Program-made: the position numbers and the translations under genes | NCBI GenBank assembly: GCA_031258035.1 | Contig: JAIRNL010000226.1 | Span: 1-33,461, forward strand | Source of the DNA: Azoarcus sp. | GTDB lineage: Bacteria; Pseudomonadota; Gammaproteobacteria; Burkholderiales; Rhodocyclaceae | Reading direction: 5' to 3' | Length of the DNA stretch: 33,461 bases | Notes under the pieces: generated by a model | Databases searched by the model: none | The model's input: the letters and a program-made list of their open reading frames with translations, nothing else | What the model was told of the DNA's origin: nothing | Part shown: one piece after another, positions 15,613 through 22,393 of the stretch | Numbering within the stretch: the first letter of the stretch is position 1 | How the letters are laid out: the number at the start of each line of letters is the position of its first letter

Positions 15613-17115
15613 TCAGCGCCGGGACTTGCGCCGCGCAACAGGTTTCTTCGCGGCCCGTGGCGTGGCTTTCGCTTTACCGACGGCGTGTGGGCGGGACTTG
15701 GCCCTGGTTTTGCCGGATACGGATGTCTTCGCCTTGACCGTGCCTCGTCCGCCCGCCTTGACCGTGCCCCGTCCGCCTGCCCTGGTCTTGGCGAAGCCGC
15801 GTCGTGGCGTTTTGGCTTTCCCCTTGCGCGCCTTGGGAAGTGGTTCGATGCGCACGCCGGAGCGCGTGGCGGCGCGGGCGCTGGCGGGCAGCAATGCGCT
15901 GACAGCCAGCGCGTCGTCGGGATCGACGTCCTTGCCGGGCACGAGCAGGCTGTAACCGGGGGGCGGCAGGCTGCGCTCGAGCAGGCCGTTGATCTGGAGC
16001 AATTGAGCCAGGGGGAGACCGTAGCGGCTGGCTATGCCGCCCAGCGTTTCGCCGCGGGCGAGCGTGTAGCTTCGCCAACCCTTGCCGGATTGCCGGAAGT
16101 CGTCCAGTTGGGCGCTGAAGCCAGGTTCCCGGTCGGACGGGACGACCAGGGTCTGGCCCGGCTCCGTGATGGCCGGGCGGTTGTAGCCGGGGTTGTAGGC
16201 GAGGAATTCTTCGAGCGGCACGCCGGCATAGCGGGCTGCCGTGGCGAGGTCGATGCCGACCGGCGCCTCGACGGTGGCGAGGAGCTGTTCGTTGGCGACG
16301 TAGGGCAGTTCGATGTCGAAAAGCTCGGGTTGGGCGACGATGTTCTTGAGCGCCTGGAGTTTGGGCAGGTAATCGCGCGTTTCAGCGGGCAGGCGGAGGG
16401 CGCTGAACTCGGTGGAACGCCCGATGGCGCGGTTGCGCTCCACTTCCCGGCCGATGGCGTTTTCGCCCCGGTTGTAGGAGGCGAGAGCCAGGTGCCAGTC
16501 GCCGTGCCGCTCGTAGATGTCTTCGAGGTAATCGAGCGCGGCGTTGGTGGAGGCGATCACGTCGCGGCGCTCGTCGACCCAGCGGTTCTGGGTGAGGTTG
16601 TAATTCTGTCCGGTCGAAGGGATGAACTGCCACAGGCCCGAGGCGCGCGCGCGCGAGTAGGCGTGCGGATTGAAGCTGCTTTCCACCATCGGCAGAAGGG
16701 CGAGTTCGGCCGGCATGCCGCGCCGCTCGATTTCACCGACGATGTAATAAAGATAGCGCGCGCCGCGGCTGAACATGCGATTCAGGTATTCTGGGCGGTT
16801 GAGATACGAAAATTGCAGATCGAGCACCCGATCGCCGGTAATGTCGGGAATACGGAAACCGCGACGGATGCGATCCCATATGTCATTTGGCGGGCGGATG
16901 AGATCGACAGTGAGAACCCGCTTCGGGGCGCGGTCGATATCGACGACGGCGCGCGCGCCGGGAAATGTGGCGCGGGGGCCCGCGGGGGCGCTGGCTACGG
17001 CGGTGGGGCCGTCCGTTTCCCCATGTGCGCGTGCCGGATGCGCGAATAGAGCCAGAGCCAGCGCCGAAAGGAAAAGCGATGAAGGGGGGATGAAATCAGG
17101 ATAAACTTTTGTCAT
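15613..17115 (-). CDS. mltD: Membrane-bound lytic murein transglycosylase D with basic tail
   Basis: Cleaves peptidoglycan glycan strands with 1,6-anhydro ends, in the periplasm. 500 aa: a signal peptide (to about ALFAHPARA, residue 30), then an SLT domain with ELALLPMVESSFNPHAYS (catalytic Glu), ASGLWQFIPSTGQNYNL and ALASYNRGENAIGREV. A LysM repeat (SYTLARGETLGGIASRYGL) follows. The last ~80 residues are a Lys/Arg/Ala/Gly-rich low-complexity tail with a GGRGTVKA direct repeat, ending KKPVARRKSRR. I see no lipobox, so secretion as a soluble protein is possible. Divergent from the response regulator gene. Confidence 0.9.
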   Translation of the reverse strand: MTKVYPDFIPPSSLFLSALALALFAHPARAHGETDGPTAVASAPAGPRATFPGARAVVDIDRAPKRVLTVDLIRPPNDIWDRIRRGFRIPDITGDRVLDLQFSYLNRPEYLNRMFSRGARYLYYIVGEIERRGMPAELALLPMVESSFNPHAYSRARASGLWQFIPSTGQNYNLTQNRWVDERRDVIASTNAALDYLEDIYERHGDWHLALASYNRGENAIGREVERNRAIGRSTEFSALRLPAETRDYLPKLQALKNIVAQPELFDIELPYVANEQLLATVEAPVGIDLATAARYAGVPLEEFLAYNPGYNRPAITEPGQTLVVPSDREPGFSAQLDDFRQSGKGWRSYTLARGETLGGIASRYGLPLAQLLQINGLLERSLPPPGYSLLVPGKDVDPDDALAVSALLPASARAATRSGVRIEPLPKARKGKAKTPRRGFAKTRAGGRGTVKAGGRGTVKAKTSVSGKTRAKSRPHAVGKAKATPRAAKKPVARRKSRR

Positions 17116-17139
17116 CTTGGCCGCCGGGAAAATAGCGCG

Positions 17140-17169
17140 AGTCTAATCGTCATCACAGCGAAGCGTCAA
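17140..17169 (-). promoter_or_regulatory. Putative mltD promoter
   Basis: Minus-strand TTGACG (17164-17169), 18 bases, TAGACT (17140-17145), 24 bases before the mltD start. The -35 is good and the -10 matches 4 of 6. The rest of the 243-bp divergent region up to 17358 shows no convincing promoter for the response regulator. Confidence 0.45.
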
Positions 17170-17358
17170 ACGGTATCGTTAAATACAAAACAACATTTGC
17201 TCCAGGTTCTTGGTAGCATTGCCAAAGTGTCTGCGGCTTTTGCCCTTTTCTTTGGCGCCGGCAGGAAATCAGCGGCGGTACCCGGGCGAGTCGGGACAGC
17301 GTTGCATTCTGTTCGGTCATGGGTTGCCAGGAAAGGATGATGTCATGCGAGGGCCATT

Positions 17359-18366
17359 GTGGCGATGAAGGTTCTGGTTGTCGAAGATACCGTTACCAGC
17401 GCCACGGTGGTGTGTAGCTGGTTGACCAACATGGGACTGACCGCCTTGCACGCGGGCAGCGGGGAGGCCGGGCTGGAAATGTTCGGCCGCGAGCGCCCGG
17501 ATCTGATCCTGCTGGACATCATCATGCCGGGGATGGACGGCTTCGAGGTGGCGCGCCGGATTCGCGCCCTGGAAAAAGAAGTGTGGACGCCGATCATCTT
17601 CCTGACCGCCCGCGCCGACGAAAACGACCTGAAGCGCGCGATCGAAGTCGGCGGCGACGACTATCTCATCAAGCCGGTTTCCGAAGTCGTGCTGAAGGCC
17701 AAGATCAGTGCCATGCGCCGGATGGCGCAGATGCGCGACTCGCTGCGCCGGGTCAAGAGCAAGCTCGAAAAGGCCAATCGGGAGTTGCAGCGCCTGTCCG
17801 CGATCGACGGTCTCACCGGCATCGCCAACCGGCGTTGCTTCGACGAGACACTGCTGCGCGAATGGCGGCGCTGTTCGCGCTCGGAGTTGCCCTTGTCGCT
17901 GCTGGTGCTCGATGTCGATCTGTTCAAGCTGTTCAATGACCACTATGGGCATCAGATGGGCGACGAATGTCTCAAGATCGTGGCCCATACCCTGGAAGAA
18001 ACCACGCAGCGCCCGAACGATCTGGTGACGCGCTACGGCGGTGAGGAATTTGCCGCGATCCTGCCCGAGACCGATGCCGAGGGGGCGCTGGCGGTGGGCG
18101 AGGCGATGCGCGTCCGGATCGAGGGATTGCGGATCGACCATGCCTGGTCGTCCGTCGCGCAGGTGGTGACGATCAGCGTCGGCGTGGCCTGTGTCATCCC
18201 GCCCCGCGACAGCGAGGCGGGCATCCCCGCCCTGATCAAGGCCGCCGATGACGCCCTCTACCGCGCCAAGGAGGCCGGGCGCAACCAGGTCAAGGCATCC
18301 GAGGGCGTCATCCGGGTAGCCGGGCCTGGCTTGGCGAATATCGGCGCGTTGCAGCTCCGGCTCTGA
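17359..18366 (+). CDS. Response regulator with GGDEF output, diguanylate cyclase
   Basis: Makes cyclic di-GMP from two GTP when phosphorylated by a partner kinase. 335 aa. Receiver domain 1 to about 120: acidic pocket VVEDT, phospho-acceptor Asp in LILLDIIMPGMDG (about 53), Lys in DDYLIKPVS. A short coiled linker (about 125-150) follows, then the GGDEF domain with DGLTGIANRR, LDVDLFKLFNDHYGHQMGD and the active site as YGGEEF (about 228). An inhibitory site RPND lies 5 residues before GGEEF, so product feedback is likely. The start is GTG 17359, with GAGG 6 bases upstream; ATG two codons later is an alternative. No histidine kinase is nearby. Confidence 0.92.
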   Translation: MAMKVLVVEDTVTSATVVCSWLTNMGLTALHAGSGEAGLEMFGRERPDLILLDIIMPGMDGFEVARRIRALEKEVWTPIIFLTARADENDLKRAIEVGGDDYLIKPVSEVVLKAKISAMRRMAQMRDSLRRVKSKLEKANRELQRLSAIDGLTGIANRRCFDETLLREWRRCSRSELPLSLLVLDVDLFKLFNDHYGHQMGDECLKIVAHTLEETTQRPNDLVTRYGGEEFAAILPETDAEGALAVGEAMRVRIEGLRIDHAWSSVAQVVTISVGVACVIPPRDSEAGIPALIKAADDALYRAKEAGRNQVKASEGVIRVAGPGLANIGALQLRL

Positions 18367-18377
18367 GACGGGCCTTT

Positions 18378-19151
18378 TCAGAACACGTCTTTCCACGCCC
18401 GCAGGGCGGCAAGGCATGCCCGCGCTCCGGACGGGCGGACGCCGTCGTGGGCGGCGAGGCTGGCGATGATTTCCGCCTCGCCGGTGCGCAGGAAAGGATT
18501 GATCGCCCGCTCGATGGCGATCGTGCTCGGCAGCGTTGGCTCGCCCTGGGCGCGCAGTGCCTCGCAGCGCGCGGCGTAGCGGTCACGGACGGCGTTTTCC
18601 GGTTCGACGGCGCGGGAGAAGGCGAGATTGGCGAGCGTGTATTCGTGGGCGCAATAGACTCTGGTGTCGTCGTCGAGCCGGGCGAGGCGAGCCAGCGCGC
18701 GTTCGAGATCGGCCGGGCTGCCTTCAAAAAGGCGTCCGCAGCCAGCCGAGAACAGCGCGTCGCCGCAAAACAGCATGCCATGGCCGAAATAGGCGACGTG
18801 CCCGCGCGTATGGGCGGCCACTTCCAGCACCTGCAAGTCGAGCCTGGGCGCGGCAATGGCAATGCGGTCGCCGTCTTCCACCGGGCGATTCACGCCGGCG
18901 ATGTTTTCCTTGCGCGGGCCGTAGACCAGGGCCGATGGATGGCGGGCGATGATTTCCCCGACGCCGCCGGTATGGTCGGCATGGTGATGCGTGAGGAGGA
19001 TGGCGACGGGCGTGAGCGCCGCCTTGCGCAGCGCGGCGAGCGCCGGCGCGGCTTCGCCCGGATCGACGAGCACGGCATGATGGCCGTCGTCGATCAGCCA
19101 GAGGTAATTATCGCGGGCGAAAGGGAGCGGGGTGACTGCGATCCTGGGCAT
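18378..19151 (-). CDS. gloB: Hydroxyacylglutathione hydrolase (glyoxalase II)
   Basis: Hydrolyses S-lactoylglutathione to lactate and glutathione, the second step of methylglyoxal removal. 257 aa, the usual size. It is a metallo-beta-lactamase fold with the metal motif LTHHHADHTGG (about residue 54), the ligand His in HTRGHVAYF, Asp in FCGDALFSAGCGRLFEG and His in YCAHEYTLANL. ATG 19151 starts MPRIAVTPLPFARDNY, typical of GloB; the longer frame to 19208 would overlap the divergent gene region. Convergent with the response regulator (11-bp gap). Divergent from the methyltransferase across 94 bp. Confidence 0.94.
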   Translation of the reverse strand: MPRIAVTPLPFARDNYLWLIDDGHHAVLVDPGEAAPALAALRKAALTPVAILLTHHHADHTGGVGEIIARHPSALVYGPRKENIAGVNRPVEDGDRIAIAAPRLDLQVLEVAAHTRGHVAYFGHGMLFCGDALFSAGCGRLFEGSPADLERALARLARLDDDTRVYCAHEYTLANLAFSRAVEPENAVRDRYAARCEALRAQGEPTLPSTIAIERAINPFLRTGEAEIIASLAAHDGVRPSGARACLAALRAWKDVF

Positions 19152-19245
19152 GGCGGGAGGAATCCGGTACGTGGATGAGGTGAAATGATGCCCTATTCCC
19201 GTTATCATGGCGGGCCGTCACTGCCGTTTTCGTCATAACATTGTC

Positions 19246-20043
19246 ATGATCGCTGAACCGAACCCGCCGCCCGGCCCGGGGGCGTGGTTGCAAACCCCGC
19301 TTGGCGATTATTTCGCCGCGTGGGAGCGGGCGCGACTCGACGCCATGCTGGCTGACATTTTCGGCTACAACGCGCTCCAACTCGGGCTTTCGGATCTGGA
19401 TTTGCTGCGGGCCAACCGCATGCCGCTGCATGTTTGCGTCACGCGCGCGCCGCTGGCTGGTTGCGACGCATCCGCCCCGCAGGGCGCCAGGACGGTCGTG
19501 CTGGCTGATGAAACCGCGCTGCCGTTCGCCAGTTCCAGTCTGGATCTGGTGGTGCTTGCCCATGTGCTCGAATTTTCCGCCTCGCCGCACCACGTCCTGC
19601 GCGAAGTGGAGCGCGTGCTGGTGGCCGAGGGCAACGTCGTGATCTGTGGTTTCAACCCGTACAGCCTGTGGGGCTGGCGTCGGCGTTTCTCGCGCGCGCG
19701 CGGACAGTGGCCGTGGTGCGGGCAATATCTTTCCGCGCCGCGCGTGCGCGACTGGTTGATCCTGCTCGGTTTCGAGGTGCAATCGAATCGGTTCGGCTGC
19801 TATGCGCCGGCAGTGGGCAGTTCCGAATGGCTGGCTCGCTGGAAATGGCTCGACCGCATCGGCCAGCGGTGGTGGCCGGTGTGCGGGGCGGCCTGGATGA
19901 TGCACGGCATCAAGCGTGTGGCGGGCGCGCGCCTGATCCAGCCGAACTGGCGGGAGAAGCGGGCCCGCGCCAAGAATTTATCCCCCGTTGCCCGCAAGTT
20001 GGGCGATCTTGGCAAGGAAGCCGAAGAAACATGGAAATCGTAG
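19246..20043 (+). CDS. Class I SAM-dependent methyltransferase, degenerate motif I
   Basis: 265 aa. The central part fits a type 11 methyltransferase: LADETALPFASSSLDLVVLAHVLEF (acidic post-I loop and motif II) and LREVERVLVAEGNVVICGFNP. The usual Gly-rich motif I is not evident near LQLGLSDLDLLRANRM. The gene sits between gloB and rnhA, its common place in betaproteobacteria, where its substrate is unknown to me. ATG 19246 is chosen because the extra 13 residues from 19207 look non-coding and overlap the gloB upstream region. Its end overlaps the rnhA start by 13 bases, so they are co-transcribed. Confidence 0.8.
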   Translation: MIAEPNPPPGPGAWLQTPLGDYFAAWERARLDAMLADIFGYNALQLGLSDLDLLRANRMPLHVCVTRAPLAGCDASAPQGARTVVLADETALPFASSSLDLVVLAHVLEFSASPHHVLREVERVLVAEGNVVICGFNPYSLWGWRRRFSRARGQWPWCGQYLSAPRVRDWLILLGFEVQSNRFGCYAPAVGSSEWLARWKWLDRIGQRWWPVCGAAWMMHGIKRVAGARLIQPNWREKRARAKNLSPVARKLGDLGKEAEETWKS

Positions 20044-20489
20044 ATATTTATACCGATGGCGCATGCAGCGGCAACCCCGGCCCCGGCGGCTGGGGCGCGA
20101 TCCTGCGCTGCGGCGCGCACGAGAAGGAAATCTGGGGCGGCGAGCCGCAGACCACCAACAATCGCATGGAAATTCTCGCGGTGATCCGCGCCCTCGAACA
20201 ACTCAAGCGCGAGGCAGCCGTGAGGGTGCACACCGACAGCCAATATGTGCAGAAAGGCATCTCGGAGTGGATCCACGGCTGGAAAGCGCGCGGTTGGATG
20301 ACGGCGGGCAAGACGCCGGTGAAAAACGCCGATCTCTGGCGGGCGCTCGACGAAATCGCCATGCGCCACAAGGTCGAATGGCTCTGGGTCAAGGGGCATG
20401 CGGGGCATGCCGGGAACGAGAGGGCCGACGCCTTGGCTCGTCGCGGCGTCGAAGCGGCGCGCGGCAAGGGCGAAGCCCATGCCGGATGA
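20031..20489 (+). CDS. rnhA: Ribonuclease HI
   Basis: Removes RNA from RNA:DNA hybrids. 152 aa, the standard length. Catalytic carboxylates are in IYTDGACSGNPGPGGWG (Asp), TNNRMEILAVI (Glu), VHTDSQYVQKGI (Asp) and GNERADALA (Asp), and His in VKGHAGHAGNE. The ATG at 20031 lies inside the methyltransferase end in another frame. In many betaproteobacteria dnaQ follows rnhA; here the next gene is on the opposite strand 18 bp away, so that linkage is lost. Confidence 0.97.
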   Translation: MEIVDIYTDGACSGNPGPGGWGAILRCGAHEKEIWGGEPQTTNNRMEILAVIRALEQLKREAAVRVHTDSQYVQKGISEWIHGWKARGWMTAGKTPVKNADLWRALDEIAMRHKVEWLWVKGHAGHAGNERADALARRGVEAARGKGEAHAG

Positions 20490-20507
20490 AACCTCTCGCC
20501 CCGCGTT

Positions 20508-21686
20508 TCAGTGGAGGTGGCGCGGAATCTGCCCGGCTTCGGCCTCGGGCATTTCGGCGTGCACGATTTCGCCTTCCGGCGAGGGGTAGAGCGGCGCGCC
20601 GCAATCGTCGCAGTATTCGAGCGGGAAGCGGTGTTCGAGCACCTTGACCGCGCCGACGCCGCATTCGCGCAGCACGGCCTCGATTTCGGCGGGCACATCG
20701 ACCGCCTCGTCCTCGGCGCCCAGAAGCGGCCAGACGACGCCATGGACGACGTCGTCATCGTCGGAGAGGGTGAAGCCGATCCGGTATTCCTCGATCTGAT
20801 CGTCCCAGAACGGCGCGATGATCGCGCGCAGTTTGACCACCGGCACGTCGAGCGAGGTGACGAGGAAGGCCACCGAGGCACGTACCGAATAGGAGCGGCT
20901 GGTTTTGTCCGCGGCGCGGCAAGCGGCGAAATAGGATTCGGGCAGTACGAATTCGAGCGCGCAGCCGGGCAGGAGCGGCGCAAGGCAACCGCCGCCCTGT
21001 CCGCGCCATTGCTCCAGCGCCTCGGCGCGGCTGCCGTCGGTTTCCTGCCAGCGGAAGACGGCGCCGCCGCGCGGCACCGCGACCGCAGCCAGCAGATAGC
21101 GGGTGTCGGAAAGAAACTGCGTCGTCTCCGGCATCTCGTCGGTGTCGACGTGCAGATCCTTGCTTTCGAGCGCGGCGCGTCCCAGACGCGCGGCGAAGCT
21201 GGCTGTGGCGCAATAGCCCTGGGGCAGTTGGTCGGGGCTGTAGAGAAAGTCAGCCAGCGCGACGCGGGCCTCCTGGGCGAGAACATGGGCGCACAGATGC
21301 ACGCGCAGGTTGGTGAGGGTTGCGGCGGGCAGGGCGCGGGCGGGAATGCGGAAGCGCGACCAGGCCAGCACCGGCGCGGCGAGAAATACGACGTCGTGGT
21401 CGCTGTCCCCGGCGGGCGATTCGGTGCGCGATTCGATGGCGTCAGCCAGTTCGTCGTAACCGGGACTGCCGCGGTTGAATGCCTGGTCGAGCGCGGTATC
21501 GAGGGTGTCTTCGTCGTCGTGAGCCAGTGCCGCATCGACTGCCGTGGCGAGCCGGTTTTCCCAGTAACGGTCTTCGATCCTGCAGCAGGATTCAGCCAGA
21601 CCGCCCGCCAGCCACAGGAGTTCTTCGGCATGGCGGCCAATGCCGCCGCGACGCTTGCTGCGCGGTCTTTTCATATTGGGTTCCAT
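20508..21686 (-). CDS. DUF2863 family protein
   Basis: 392 aa, cytosolic by appearance. The segments RHAEELLWLAGGLAESCCRI, EDRYWENRL, VVFLAAPVLAWSRF and VHLCAHVLA, and the C-terminal HGVVWPLLGAEDE, fit the DUF2863 family known mainly from betaproteobacteria. Its role is not known. Near the end a CxxC (YCDDCGAPLYPSPEGE) resembles half a zinc ribbon. The start is taken at ATG 21686 (MEPNMKRPR); ATG 21674 is nearly as good, and the frame above 21686 is proline/arginine-rich and probably untranslated. Convergent with rnhA. Confidence 0.78.
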   Translation of the reverse strand: MEPNMKRPRSKRRGGIGRHAEELLWLAGGLAESCCRIEDRYWENRLATAVDAALAHDDEDTLDTALDQAFNRGSPGYDELADAIESRTESPAGDSDHDVVFLAAPVLAWSRFRIPARALPAATLTNLRVHLCAHVLAQEARVALADFLYSPDQLPQGYCATASFAARLGRAALESKDLHVDTDEMPETTQFLSDTRYLLAAVAVPRGGAVFRWQETDGSRAEALEQWRGQGGGCLAPLLPGCALEFVLPESYFAACRAADKTSRSYSVRASVAFLVTSLDVPVVKLRAIIAPFWDDQIEEYRIGFTLSDDDDVVHGVVWPLLGAEDEAVDVPAEIEAVLRECGVGAVKVLEHRFPLEYCDDCGAPLYPSPEGEIVHAEMPEAEAGQIPRHLH

Positions 21687-22079
21687 CCGGAAAAACGGCG
21701 CATTGTAGCGCAGCCTGCCGGGCCTGCCCCGACGGGGCCGAAGAAATGTGTGGGGCGCAAGCAATCTGCCCGGCGTCGTCGCGCGTGATCCGTCCTGTTC
21801 CAGCGTGTATGCCGGGGAGGCGTGGAGATGAAGCGGACAGGGCAACACGCTACATTCTGTTACGCGGAAAGAGTTGCAAAAAACCCTGGATTGCTAATAA
21901 TTTGCGTTAAACCTTCTTTTCGAGGAGGCGAGGGGGTCGGCGGCGTCGCGTACACGCGTACAACACGCCGCCGACCCTTTATACAACCCGCGTCGGCCCG
22001 CGCTGTCATGGCGGGTGGTCTTTGCCGGGGCACTTTGAAGAGTCCCCCCCGCGCCGAAAGCGACGCCCAGGAGAACACG
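21687..22079. other. 393-bp intergenic region upstream of the DUF3649 operon
   Basis: An A/T-rich stretch near 21860-21915 has a candidate promoter on the plus strand, TTGCAA followed 15-16 bases later by TAATAAT. A strong hairpin follows at 21934-21977. The operon ribosome binding site AGGAGA lies 6 bases before ATG 22080. I looked for a Fur box: the AT-rich part around 21890-21910 is suggestive but does not match well. No gene is seen. Confidence 0.5.
21934..21977 (+). promoter_or_regulatory. Large leader hairpin before the DUF3649 operon
   Basis: Perfect 13-bp arms GGGTCGGCGGCGT (21934-21946) and ACGCCGCCGACCC (21965-21977) enclose an 18-base loop that contains a smaller CGCGT/ACGCG element. 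TTTATAC follows. It could be an attenuator, a terminator or a protein-binding dyad; position in the leader favours a regulatory role. Confidence 0.5.
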
Positions 22080-22382
22080 ATGAAACTACCGGACTGGCTC
22101 AGTTCCAACCCGGCAATGCGGCACCGGATCAACATTGGCCTGCGTACCGGGCTCGCCGCCTTCGGCGGTTACGGCCTGGCGCTGCTCGCCGCGGCGGCAT
22201 TTGCGGCGGGGCTGCCGTTCGAGGCCCGGCCCGACGCTGTTTCGCTGGCTATCATGCTCGCCTTCGTCTTGCACCTGATCGCCATCATCTGGGCTTTCGC
22301 CGCGGCCAGCGTGACGCGCGCCGTGGCGGGGATGGCGATTCCGGCGGCGCTTTTCGGCCTGTGGCTGTCGCTGCTTCGGTAA
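22080..22382 (+). CDS. DUF3649 small membrane protein (iron-uptake associated)
   Basis: 100 aa with three hydrophobic segments (about residues 24-46, 57-75 and 80-97) in a short inner-membrane protein. Together with the next two genes it forms the DUF3649 / PepSY / DUF3325 trio, found beside TonB-dependent siderophore receptors in pseudomonads and betaproteobacteria. Its molecular role is unknown. AGGAGAACACG precedes ATG 22080. It is separated from the PepSY gene by 11 bases. Confidence 0.8.
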   Translation: MKLPDWLSSNPAMRHRINIGLRTGLAAFGGYGLALLAAAAFAAGLPFEARPDAVSLAIMLAFVLHLIAIIWAFAAASVTRAVAGMAIPAALFGLWLSLLR

Positions 22383-22393
22383 GGGGAATCGCC

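Noticed and set aside
18447..19178. 243-codon plus-strand frame opposite gloB
   Set aside because: Antisense shadow of gloB, with no independent start signal or known domain.
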